8,498 nt of DNA from an uncultured Lachnospiraceae bacterium (GCA_902783295.1 CACZQT010000020.1:1-8498); one strand, 5' to 3'. Counted from the first letter of the stretch, positions 1 through 6,972 are shown. Notes: generated from the sequence alone by a model not told the origin. Numbers and translations: made by a program.

Positions 1-13
1 ACAGTTCATATGT

Positions 14-52
14 AAGGAAACGGGGGGCGGCGCCCCCCGTTTTCCTTTATTT
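14..52. terminator. GC-rich terminator hairpin, probably bidirectional, beyond the pyrC 3' end
   Basis: A near-perfect inverted repeat lies at 14-27 and 33-47: AAGGAAACGGGGGG pairs with CCCCCCGTTTTCCTT with one bulged T and a 5-nt loop. Read on the plus strand it is followed by TTATTTTT, the better U-tract, so it would end a plus-strand gene lying left of the window. Read on the minus strand it lies about 45 bases after the pyrC stop and its U-rich part (GTTTCCTT) is inside the stem, so it could also stop the CYTH-pyrC transcript. Direction is inferred from the U-tracts; the hairpin itself is seen directly. Confidence 0.8.
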
Positions 53-91
53 TTAAACCTGATAAACCGTGTTTCCGTCACAGACGGAGGC
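53..91 (-). repeat. In-frame partial duplicate of the pyrC C-terminal codons after the stop
   Basis: Continuing past the pyrC TGA in the same frame gives ASVCDGNTVYQV and then TAA at 53-55. This parallels the true C-terminus ATICEGNIVYRDGFF. Codon by codon, the first 11 codons match the coding copy at 25 of 33 bases, with a period of 48 nt. It looks like an old tandem duplication at the 3' end, now outside the reading frame. It could also be the ancestral C-terminus displaced by a newer copy. Translation of this stretch is not expected. Confidence 0.6.
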
Positions 92-1375
92 TCAGAAAAA
101 CCCGTCCCGGTAAACAATGTTTCCTTCACAGATCGTGGCTTTTACCATGCCTTTCAGCTTCCATCCCAGGAAGGGGGAATTGGAAGATTTAGAGGCGAAT
201 CCGGTTACGACCCTTTCCCCTTCCGGGTCAAAAATGACCAGATCTGCCGCCCCTCCCGCCAGAATCCCGTTCGGGCGGAGCAGATGATACACCTTCGCAG
301 GCATCCGGCTCATTTTATTCATCAGCTCCATCATGGAGAGAATTCCCTCATTCACCAGCATGGTGATGCCAAGGGAAAGCGAAGTTTCCAGCCCGATAAT
401 CCCGCTGGGCGCCTGGGCAAAGGGCTTTTCCTTTTCCCAGGCCGCATGCGGAGCATGGTCTGTGGCAATCATATCGATTGTGCCGTCTGCCAGTCCCCGG
501 CGGATTTCATCCCGGTCCCGGGACGTGCGCAGCGGCGGATTCATGCGGGCATTCGTCCCGAATACTCTTACATCCTCCTCTGTCAGAGTGAAATGATGCG
601 GCGTCACTTCCGCAAAGCAGCAGACGCCTCGTTTCTTGGCTTCCCGCACAAGTTCGACGGACCGTCCTGAACTGATATGCTGGATTACCACCGGGCAGCC
701 TGTATCCTCTGCCAGCACCAGGTCCCTGGACACCATGACTTCTTCTGAACAGGCGGAAGCGCCTCCCAGTCCCATTTCCCGTGAAACCTTCCCCTGGTTG
801 ATGCCCAGCGATTCCACAAAGGCCGGATCTTCTTCATGCAGGCTGACAGGTCTTCCAAGCGAGGAAGCCCGCCGCATCGCTTCCCACAACAGCTTCTCAT
901 CCATCAGCGGAATGCCGTCATCCGTAAAGGCCGCTGCGCCGGCTGCACGGAGCGCTTCCATATTCGTCAGTTCTTTCCCCTTCAGATCCATGGTAATCGT
1001 GCCCGCCTGCAGCACATGGATGCCGGTTTTCTTTCCTTTTTCCAGATTTTCTTTCAGGTGCTCCGGTGTACTGATGGGCGGGTTGGTATTGGCCATCATG
1101 ATTACAGTGGTAAAACCGCCCCGCTTCGCAGCCTCTGCCCCTGTTTCGATATCCTCTTTATATTCATATCCCGGATCCCGGAAATGAACATGGCCGTCCA
1201 CCAGTCCCGGAGCCACTATACAGCCTTCCGCGGAAAGAATCTCGTCACAATCCTCCATGGGAACGGAGTCACCCAGCCGTGCAATCACCGGTCCTTCCAG
1301 AACCAGGTCCGAGAGACAATCCCTGCCCGTAAAAGGATCCACGATTCTGCCGCCCTTTATTCCAATTCGTTTCAT
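92..1375 (-). CDS. pyrC: Dihydroorotase, class I (PyrC)
   Basis: Zinc amidohydrolase that cyclises N-carbamoyl-aspartate to dihydroorotate, the third step of de novo pyrimidine synthesis, in the cytoplasm. The 427-residue length is usual for class I enzymes. Visible motifs: metal-binding and substrate-binding HVHFRDPG (H62, H64, R66), ANTNPP (N96), the metal-bridging aspartate in FTDDG (D153, the position occupied by Asp rather than carboxylated Lys in the Aquifex and Bacillus class I enzymes), H180, QH (H233), MNPPLR (N279, R283) and the catalytic aspartate in ATDHAPH (D306). The start at 1375 is chosen because AGGAGG (1382-1387) sits 6 nt upstream and the protein then begins MKRIGIKGG like its family. 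An in-frame ATG at 1414 overlaps the upstream stop as ATGA but has no ribosome site. It follows the CYTH gene after 35 nt, so the two are probably cotranscribed. No PyrR-type attenuator is visible. Immediately after the stop lies an in-frame imperfect copy of its C-terminal coding sequence. Confidence 0.96.
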   Translation of the reverse strand: MKRIGIKGGRIVDPFTGRDCLSDLVLEGPVIARLGDSVPMEDCDEILSAEGCIVAPGLVDGHVHFRDPGYEYKEDIETGAEAAKRGGFTTVIMMANTNPPISTPEHLKENLEKGKKTGIHVLQAGTITMDLKGKELTNMEALRAAGAAAFTDDGIPLMDEKLLWEAMRRASSLGRPVSLHEEDPAFVESLGINQGKVSREMGLGGASACSEEVMVSRDLVLAEDTGCPVVIQHISSGRSVELVREAKKRGVCCFAEVTPHHFTLTEEDVRVFGTNARMNPPLRTSRDRDEIRRGLADGTIDMIATDHAPHAAWEKEKPFAQAPSGIIGLETSLSLGITMLVNEGILSMMELMNKMSRMPAKVYHLLRPNGILAGGAADLVIFDPEGERVVTGFASKSSNSPFLGWKLKGMVKATICEGNIVYRDGFF

Positions 1376-1381
1376 ACCAGT

Positions 1382-1387
1382 CCTCCT
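1382..1387 (-). promoter_or_regulatory. Ribosome binding site deciding the pyrC start
   Basis: AGGAGG on the minus strand, six bases (ACTGGT) before the ATG at 1373-1375. The alternative ATG at 1412-1414 is preceded by GAACGGCGAA, which has no Shine-Dalgarno match, so the shorter 427-residue product is preferred. Confidence 0.85.
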
Positions 1388-1410
1388 GTCCTGTTTCCGG
1401 CCCGGAACCG

Positions 1411-1890
1411 TCATTCGCCGTTCGCTTTCCAGAAAGAATGCTCCGGATATTCCCCGGTGCTCATCCTCGCGTTATGAAATCTCCTGTCCTCCGTCACCTC
1501 TTCCCCGAACCATTCCGGCGGGGTAAATGCCAGCGCCTCCTCCACGGTCGGGAACTCCACTTCCGCCATGATCAGATCATCAAAGGGTTCCTGGAAAAAA
1601 TCCAGTTCTGCCCGGTACGGAGGCAGCGGAATGAGCACTCTTTTTTTCCGGATCATGGATCCTTCCGCCTTAGACAGGAGTTTGCGGTATTCCTCTTCTT
1701 CAAGCGGAAGTTCAAATTCCTCCCGGGCCATCTTCCCTTTTCCTTTCACGGTCAGGATATAACGGTCATCTTTTTTCCGGACCCGGATCACCGGCTTCCG
1801 GCAGAGATATGCCTGCTCGATTTCATGAAAAGGGCAGTTTTCCCAGCCCTCCGGCAAACGGGAAACCAGATATTTCTTCTCGATCTCCAT
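1411..1890 (-). CDS. CYTH-domain protein (triphosphate tunnel family, putative inorganic triphosphatase)
   Basis: A single CYTH domain of 159 residues, the usual size of stand-alone bacterial members. The diagnostic ExExK motif is at the N-terminus (E2, E4, K6 in MEIEKKYLV). Further tunnel residues follow in order: R36/R38 in IRVRKK, K49 in LTVKGKG, R56 with E57/E58, K82-R84, E95 and D97 in AELDF, and E110/E112 in AEVEF. The C-terminal EVTEDRRFHN matches the end of bacterial short CYTH proteins. Characterised relatives hydrolyse inorganic tripolyphosphate with a divalent metal; the substrate here is inferred. The start at 1890 is chosen because GGAGG lies 5 nt upstream and ExExK then sits at the extreme N-terminus; an upstream in-frame ATG at 1944 would add 18 unrelated residues. 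The protein is soluble, with no signal peptide. It is the first gene of the unit with pyrC. Confidence 0.88.
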   Translation of the reverse strand: MEIEKKYLVSRLPEGWENCPFHEIEQAYLCRKPVIRVRKKDDRYILTVKGKGKMAREEFELPLEEEEYRKLLSKAEGSMIRKKRVLIPLPPYRAELDFFQEPFDDLIMAEVEFPTVEEALAFTPPEWFGEEVTEDRRFHNARMSTGEYPEHSFWKANGE

Positions 1891-1952
1891 AAAAACCTCC
1901 ACACAAATCCGCTGAAGCGGCTCTAACCGCGGCATATACAGCACAAAGTACC

Positions 1953-1986
1953 TGCCGATCCGGCAAACAGCTTGCCTTTTTGCCGG
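1953..1986. promoter_or_regulatory. Nested inverted repeats in the CYTH/yfhO divergent region
   Basis: TGCCG-ATC-CGGCA (1953-1965) is a short palindrome. Its right half also pairs with a downstream copy: CCGGCAAA (1960-1967) with TTTGCCGG (1979-1986) across an 11-nt loop. The right-hand dyad overlaps the candidate -35 of yfhO. It could be an operator or an RNA hairpin of a transcript reading through. There is no U-tract placing it as a terminator for either flanking gene. Confidence 0.4.
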
Positions 1987-2000
1987 AAATGAACTAAACT
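1972..2000 (+). promoter_or_regulatory. Candidate sigma-A promoter for yfhO
   Basis: TTGCCT (1972-1977) and TAAACT (1995-2000) are separated by 17 bases, each matching the housekeeping consensus at four of six positions. The predicted transcript would start near 2007 and carry a leader of about 93 nt before the ATG at 2100. No comparably good promoter was found on the minus strand for the CYTH-pyrC unit. Confidence 0.4.
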
Positions 2001-2099
2001 GATAAAGATTTGGCGCTTATCACTGCCTCGCATGATTCAGGGATTTTCACCTGCAGCCATGCCTGTTTTGAGTATACCACACCGGGAGAAGAATTTGTC

Positions 2100-4892
2100 A
2101 TGCTTTTTCACCACTCAGAAAACCGTAAAGCACAGATACAGGAAACAGACGCCCGGATGCCCATGCTGCTTTCCTTCCTGCTGCCGATTGTTGTCATGCT
2201 TGGCGTTTTTGCCGGCAAGCAGATTTTTCCCTTTGGAAATCAGAGCTTTCTTCGTACGGACATGTATCACCAGTACGCTCCCTTCCTGGCGGAGTTCGCC
2301 CGTACTCTGAAAGAGGGCGGCAGCCTGACCTATACTACACAGATCGGCCTGGGCACCAATTATGTAGCTTTATATGCCTACTATCTGTCCAGCCCCTTTA
2401 ACTGGCTGATGGCCCTGATCCCCAGCGGCTGGGTCATCGAATACATGACCTATCTGATCGTCCTGAAAACAGGATTCTGCGGCCTTTCCATGGCTTACTA
2501 TCTGAAGAAGCGTTTCCGGCGCTGTGACATGGCTGTCCCTGTGATTGCCATCTGCTACGCCTTGAGCGGATATATGGCCGCTTACAGCTGGAATACCATG
2601 TGGCTGGACTGCCTGTGGCTCACTCCGCTGATCCTGCTGGGTCTTGAGCAGCTGGTGCGTAAAAACCAGCCTTTCCTGTACTGTATTTCTCTTGGCCTGG
2701 CCATCGCCTCCAATTACTACATCGCCATAATGCTCTGCATTTTCATGGTGCTGTATTTCATCTGCGAAATGGTCATGCTGCCCCGGAAAACCATCCGGGA
2801 ATACCTGCAGAAAGTTTTCCTGTTCGGGATTTTCTCCCTTCTGGCAGGAGGAATGGCTGCCGTACTGATTTTCCCGGCCGCCCGCTGCCTGATGACGACA
2901 GCCTCTGCCAACAGCACTTTCCCTTCCACTCTCACTTCCTATTTTTCCATGCTGGAAATGCTGGCCAGACATATGGTCAATGTGGATGTGGAAATCGGCC
3001 TGGAGCACTGGCCCAACATTTACAGCGGCGTCATCTGCCTGCTGCTGCTGCCTGCCTACCTCATAAATCCCAGAATTGACGCAAAAGAGAAAATTGTAAA
3101 GACCATCCTTCTGGGCTTCATGCTTCTCTCCTTCCGTCTGAACGTTCTCAACTATATATGGCACGGCATGCACTATCCCAACAGCCTGCCCTGCCGCCAG
3201 TCCTTCCTTTACACCTTCCTGGTACTGGTTATGTGCTATGAAGGCCTGCGGCATTTCAGGGAACTGACCCGCAGTCAGCTGACAGCTGTCATCTTCGGCG
3301 TAACGGCTTTTATCTTTATCTGTGAAAAAACAGTCACGGCCCCGGAGTTTCATTATTACTCCTTCCTGCTCACCCTGCTTTTCACAACACTGTACTCCAT
3401 TTTCCTGCATCTGGTTCTGTCCGGAAAAATGCGGCAGGTCACGGCGTGGATTCTGATCCTGGGCATTTCCATTGCGGAAACCGGTCTGAACACGGCAGTT
3501 ACCAGTGTGACCACAGTCAACCGTACGGATTACTGGAAAAACACGGACAATTACCAGGCGCTGATCCGGCAGGCTGAGGACAAAGCTCAGGGCGAATTCT
3601 TCCGTGTGGAGAAAGAACCCAGCCGGCGCACCAAGAACGACGGTGCCTGGATCGGTTATCAGTCCGCTTCGATTTTCTCCTCCACAACGCAGTCTGCCAT
3701 CAGCGACTTCTACAAAACCTTCGGAATGGAGGGGAATACCAACGCCTACAGTTTCACCGGCGCTACCCCGCTGATGTCTTCTCTGCTTTCGGTCCGATTT
3801 TATATCTCCGCTTCGGAACTTCCGGAGGACCCGCTCTATACGTATCTGAACCGCGTGGAGAATACCTGGCTTTATGAAAACCAGTATACCATGCCGCTGG
3901 GCTTCCTCATTCCCCGGGAAATCCCGGGAGAATACTCCTACAAAGACCTGGACAACCCGGCAGAGGCGCAGAACATGCTGGTAGAACGCACAACCGGAGG
4001 TCTTCCCGTTCTGGAAAGGGTGGAATACAGCGGCAGCTATGAATCCCTGGATTTCACCGCGGAAAAAACCGGAAGATACTTTGTCTACATAGACAACCGG
4101 AGCATCTCCGATGCGCAGGTCTACATTGATGACAACCGCAAAATATTCAACAATGTGGACCGCGGCTATCTTCTGGACCTGGGTATCTGTGAGGAAGGGG
4201 CAGAGATTTCTGTTTCCGATTCCGATGACAAAGATTACGACATCTATGCCACTGCTTATTACTTCAACAATGAAGCCTTTATCGAATGGTATAAAGCACT
4301 CTCCCCCAATGGCATGGATATCACCAGTTATTCCAATTCTCTCTGGCGTACGGAAATCACAGGAAACGTAACTGCGGAAGAGGATTCAACCCTTTTCCTT
4401 TCGATTCCGTACGACAGCGGCTGGACCGTGTGGCTGGACGGCACGGAAGTAACGGCAGACGCTTTTGAATCCACTTTTTTAATGCTTTACATGCCGGAAG
4501 GGGTTCATACCGTCAGTATGACCTATCATGTTTCTGGACTGCGGGAGGGATTTGCAGTCACTCTGATTTCCCTTCTGATCCTCGCAGCGTTTCTGGCCGG
4601 CGTCTGGTTCCAGAACCGGAAGAAGAAACCTCAGCTTCCGAAATTCCGGGGCGGGGCCCGGGCGGCAGATCATCTGGAACAGCTGCGGAAGGAAGGAACT
4701 CCTGTCCCGGAACATCAGGTACCGGCTCATCCGGCCGAAGAACCGGCTTCGGAGATGGAGAAACCTCTGGATCTGGTCGAAGAGCCGGTCCTGGAAATAC
4801 ACGAACCTCCGCGTCAGGCCGAAGTAACGGCTCCGGAGATGCAGGAACCTCTGGATCTGATCGAAGAACCGGTTCCGGAAGCGCAGGAATAA
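2100..4892 (+). CDS. yfhO: YfhO-family GT-C-like membrane glycosyltransferase with acidic C-terminal tail
   Basis: Polytopic membrane protein of 930 residues. A first helix is at about 20-39, then the extracytoplasmic loop with D54 in LRTDMYHQY and the GLGTNY / YYLSSPFNW signature (83-102) typical of YfhO. About a dozen more helices run to ~470, followed by a large extracellular region (~470-815), a last helix at ~816-837, and a ~92-residue cytoplasmic tail. In Bacillus subtilis YfhO transfers GlcNAc from a lipid carrier onto lipoteichoic acid; here the sugar and acceptor are inferred. The tail is unusual: rich in Glu and Pro, with EPASEMEKPLDLVEEPV (881-897) repeated 28 residues later as VTAPEMQEPLDLIEEPV. 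The start at 2100 is chosen for GGGAG at 2084-2088 (spacing 11) and a following short polar segment before the first helix. ATG at 2157 is possible; a TTG at 2010 would add 30 non-family residues. It is monocistronic and convergent with the LtaS-like gene. Confidence 0.87.
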   Translation: MLFHHSENRKAQIQETDARMPMLLSFLLPIVVMLGVFAGKQIFPFGNQSFLRTDMYHQYAPFLAEFARTLKEGGSLTYTTQIGLGTNYVALYAYYLSSPFNWLMALIPSGWVIEYMTYLIVLKTGFCGLSMAYYLKKRFRRCDMAVPVIAICYALSGYMAAYSWNTMWLDCLWLTPLILLGLEQLVRKNQPFLYCISLGLAIASNYYIAIMLCIFMVLYFICEMVMLPRKTIREYLQKVFLFGIFSLLAGGMAAVLIFPAARCLMTTASANSTFPSTLTSYFSMLEMLARHMVNVDVEIGLEHWPNIYSGVICLLLLPAYLINPRIDAKEKIVKTILLGFMLLSFRLNVLNYIWHGMHYPNSLPCRQSFLYTFLVLVMCYEGLRHFRELTRSQLTAVIFGVTAFIFICEKTVTAPEFHYYSFLLTLLFTTLYSIFLHLVLSGKMRQVTAWILILGISIAETGLNTAVTSVTTVNRTDYWKNTDNYQALIRQAEDKAQGEFFRVEKEPSRRTKNDGAWIGYQSASIFSSTTQSAISDFYKTFGMEGNTNAYSFTGATPLMSSLLSVRFYISASELPEDPLYTYLNRVENTWLYENQYTMPLGFLIPREIPGEYSYKDLDNPAEAQNMLVERTTGGLPVLERVEYSGSYESLDFTAEKTGRYFVYIDNRSISDAQVYIDDNRKIFNNVDRGYLLDLGICEEGAEISVSDSDDKDYDIYATAYYFNNEAFIEWYKALSPNGMDITSYSNSLWRTEITGNVTAEEDSTLFLSIPYDSGWTVWLDGTEVTADAFESTFLMLYMPEGVHTVSMTYHVSGLREGFAVTLISLLILAAFLAGVWFQNRKKKPQLPKFRGGARAADHLEQLRKEGTPVPEHQVPAHPAEEPASEMEKPLDLVEEPVLEIHEPPRQAEVTAPEMQEPLDLIEEPVPEAQE
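4740..4874 (+). repeat. Two-copy in-frame repeat in the yfhO tail
   Basis: Bases 4740-4790 and 4824-4874 (51 nt each, 84-nt period) match at 43 of 51 positions and encode related 17-residue units sharing PLDL and EEPV. Most differences change codons, so this is a diverged duplication inside the coding frame rather than a recent slippage product. Confidence 0.75.
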
Positions 4893-4943
4893 CTGCTGAA
4901 ATCTTCAAAGGAGACACTGATTTCTCCGGGCTTATCGTACAAC

Positions 4944-4993
4944 AAGAGAGCCGGCAGATCTGAACCTGATCTGCCGGCTTTCTTATATTCTTT
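4944..4993. terminator. Shared terminator between convergent yfhO and the LtaS-like gene
   Basis: AGCCGGCAGATC (4949-4960) pairs perfectly with GATCTGCCGGCT (4968-4979) across a 7-nt loop, and the stem can extend outward to 4944/4984. On the plus strand it is followed by TTTCTTATATTCTTT, a good terminator 52-100 bases after the yfhO stop. On the minus strand the following CTCTCTTGTTGT is weaker, but the hairpin starts about 30 bases after the stop of the opposing gene, so it probably serves both. Confidence 0.85.
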
Positions 4994-5012
4994 GTATGCG
5001 GATGCTTCTGCT

Positions 5013-6878
5013 TCAGCCTGCAGCATCCTCGTCTTCGATCTCCTCCGCGGATTCCTCCGCTTCTGTCCCGGTTTCTGTTTCAGCTTCCATCTGAACGGCT
5101 GCCTCTGTCTCAGCCGCAGCAGGTTTTGTCTGACTGGTGGAGGGAACAACGTCTGCGTCCCCACTCTTCCCGCCAAGCAGCTGACGCTGTACGTCCAGCC
5201 GCACGGAGGTCAGCAGACCGAAATCACAGGTGGCTGCATGGAAGGTATATTCCCGGCCGTAATCCCAGCGGTAATCAGGATGAACCAGAATCAGCAGCCA
5301 GGTGACAAGCCAGATCACTGCAATGGTCACCACTGTCCGGATCCGTCTTCTGGCTTTGATCTTACGGCAGGAATCCATATGCATCAGAACCAGAGTGTAT
5401 ATGGCAAAAGGAAGCAGGAACAGAACCAGATGCAGGATTCCCTGAACGCTGAAGATCAGTTTCAGCAGAGCACTGGTACTTCCGCTTACCATCGGCACCG
5501 TATCCGCCAGGCCGTAGAACTTGCCCATTCGCTGATATTTAAAATAGAACAGGATATAAGGAACCGCCAGCGCCAGGATCAGCCAGCGCCTTACCTGGCG
5601 GTTTCTCTTCGGTTTCAGGAAGGTTGTCAGCAGATAGCCCAGCAGTCCCCAGCACAAAGAGAACAACAGTATGTACAGGATAGAAAATCCCAGCGGTGAA
5701 CCTGCTGTTGACAGTTTAAACACCAGTTCATAGTAGAAGATGATTAATGTCAGCAGGTAACGGGAGAACAGGTGCTTCCAGTTCCTGGGTTTGATTTCAT
5801 TGGCCAGATGCGCTTTTGAAGAAACAAAGAAACCAACGGCGGCTTCACTGATGAATCCCCAAAGGAACTGTACAATGCTGAGAAGTCCCCGTCCGACGCC
5901 GCCGAGCATCTTCTTGCTGGAGCGCAGAATCACGTGTCCTGCACTCTCTCCTTCCTCGAATTCAGGCTCCACGTCATCATCTGCGGCAAGCGGCTCCTCC
6001 GAAGGTCCTCCCACGTAATCCGCACCTGCCTTAAAGGCATCCTGTGCATCCGCCTTCCGCTTGGAAAACCATTCCGCCAGGCTTCCCTTTTCATCCTTCT
6101 GGCTTTCTTCGCCGCCCTCTGTCCTCTTCAGTTTCAGGAAGCTCAGCCTGTCAAAAATACCGCCCCTGCTTTCGGTTTCCTCCGGACTTTCTTCCGGTTC
6201 CGGTTCTGCCAGGGATTCCTTCGGCATATCCCAGCGGCTGGGATCCGGCGTTTCATCCGGCATGTCCCAGCGGTCCGGATCGTCAAGTCCGGTATCAAAA
6301 CCTTCCATACCGTCTGATTCCCCGGCTTCTTCTGCAGGGGCAGCGCCGCCTTCTTCCTCCACTGCTTCTGCGAAGCCTTCTCCTTCAGGGGTTCCGTCTG
6401 ATTCCTCCCCGGCGGGAGCATTCTCTTCCTCGCCCTCCCCTGCTTCTGTCTCCTCAACGGCAGGCACAGCGGTGTCATTCTTTTCTTCTTCCTCCGTCAC
6501 CGGGTCCGGCGCCGGAAGATCTTCGGCCAGTTCAAGCGTAATCGGTCCGGATGCTGCTTTTTGCAGTTCCTCCGCCAGAGGATCCGGTGTGCCTCCCTCT
6601 GGATCCTTCGGGAGTTCCAGAGAAACAGGCGTTCCTTTCGTTTCTGCCCCGTTCCGCCCTGCTTCCGGCTTTCCGGCTGCTTTGGAAGGAGATGTACGTA
6701 TAACCCGTTCCCTCGGGCTGCTCTCGCCCGGCTTCCTCTCATGAGGATCCAGAGAAAGTATCCTCATATCCTCGTCCATCTCAGCGCCTGTCCCTTCGGA
6801 ATCTATCTCCCACTTTTCTTTTTTTCCGCCGGTCAGACGTTCCTTAACACCGGAAAAAAAATTTTTACTGATTTTCAT
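5013..6878 (-). CDS. LtaS-like membrane module with long acidic cytoplasmic N-terminus and no sulfatase domain
   Basis: Protein of 621 residues. Residues 1-~325 are hydrophilic, rich in Glu, Pro, Ala and Gly, with short basic amphipathic stretches (5-22, 240-252, 268-285) and a tandem pair of RWDMP units (203-219). Hydrophobic segments follow at ~333-352 (weak), 373-391, 397-420, 432-447, 476-499 and 512-532. The membrane part resembles the five-helix N-terminus of Clostridia lipoteichoic acid synthases: FYYELVFKLSTAG, LKPKRNR, YFKYQRMGKFYG and, just after the last helix, FGLLTSVRLDVQRQLLG (553-569). In true LtaS a linker and a large extracellular sulfatase-fold domain come next; here the protein ends after ~50 acidic residues. 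No Thr nucleophile or metal-site domain is present or encoded downstream. The start at 6878 has AGAGG 5 nt upstream. The similarity is recalled, not searched; it may be a regulatory paralogue, a scaffold, or a truncated synthase. Convergent with yfhO. Confidence 0.75.
   Translation of the reverse strand: MKISKNFFSGVKERLTGGKKEKWEIDSEGTGAEMDEDMRILSLDPHERKPGESSPRERVIRTSPSKAAGKPEAGRNGAETKGTPVSLELPKDPEGGTPDPLAEELQKAASGPITLELAEDLPAPDPVTEEEEKNDTAVPAVEETEAGEGEEENAPAGEESDGTPEGEGFAEAVEEEGGAAPAEEAGESDGMEGFDTGLDDPDRWDMPDETPDPSRWDMPKESLAEPEPEESPEETESRGGIFDRLSFLKLKRTEGGEESQKDEKGSLAEWFSKRKADAQDAFKAGADYVGGPSEEPLAADDDVEPEFEEGESAGHVILRSSKKMLGGVGRGLLSIVQFLWGFISEAAVGFFVSSKAHLANEIKPRNWKHLFSRYLLTLIIFYYELVFKLSTAGSPLGFSILYILLFSLCWGLLGYLLTTFLKPKRNRQVRRWLILALAVPYILFYFKYQRMGKFYGLADTVPMVSGSTSALLKLIFSVQGILHLVLFLLPFAIYTLVLMHMDSCRKIKARRRIRTVVTIAVIWLVTWLLILVHPDYRWDYGREYTFHAATCDFGLLTSVRLDVQRQLLGGKSGDADVVPSTSQTKPAAAETEAAVQMEAETETGTEAEESAEEIEDEDAAG
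6210..6281 (-). repeat. Tandem 12-residue repeat in the LtaS-like N-terminus
   Basis: Residues 200-211 (DPDRWDMPDETP) and 212-223 (DPSRWDMPKESL) are adjacent copies sharing DP-x-RWDMP. On the plus strand this is seen as two similar CATGTCCCAGCGG / CATATCCCAGCGG blocks. The aromatic-containing motif stands out in an otherwise low-complexity acidic region. Confidence 0.8.
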
Positions 6879-6893
6879 GGCTTCCTCTTCTCC

Positions 6894-6910
6894 GGCATGC
6901 TCCTCATGCC
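6894..6910 (-). promoter_or_regulatory. Leader hairpin upstream of the LtaS-like ribosome site
   Basis: On the minus strand GGCATG-AGGAG-CATGCC forms a 6-bp stem whose five-base loop is itself a Shine-Dalgarno-like AGGAG. It ends 4 bases before the GGAGAAGAGG stretch used for translation. It may modulate initiation, or the loop may be a decoy site. This rests on the sequence pattern only. Confidence 0.4.
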
Positions 6911-6972
6911 ATAATGGGATTTCCGGGATTGATCTTCACACACAAATCCGACACTGCTTTGCAGTTATCTAT

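Noticed and set aside
53..94. Possible selenocysteine or read-through at the pyrC TGA
   Set aside because: No SECIS-like hairpin directly follows the TGA, dihydroorotase needs no such residue, and the enzyme is complete without the extension.
836..1477. Plus-strand 213-codon frame over pyrC and the CYTH gene
   Set aside because: It overlaps two conserved genes in antisense, and its product resembles no family.
1891..1952. Promoter for CYTH-pyrC around TGTATATG on the minus strand
   Set aside because: No acceptable -35 hexamer lies 16-18 bases upstream, so a specific call is not supported.
2010..2099. TTG start giving 30 extra residues on YfhO
   Set aside because: There is no Shine-Dalgarno before it, the added residues are not family-like, and it lies almost at the predicted transcription start.
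2370..3410. 346-codon open frame on the minus strand inside yfhO
   Set aside because: It is antisense to the well-supported membrane helices. Its translation is Gln/His/Gly-rich without family character and it has no ribosome site; it reflects codon bias of the real gene.
5934..6744. Long plus-strand open frames opposite the LtaS-like N-terminus, including a Ser-rich one
   Set aside because: They are antisense images of Glu/Ala/Gly-rich coding sequence, which rarely gives stops on the other strand. They have no start context.
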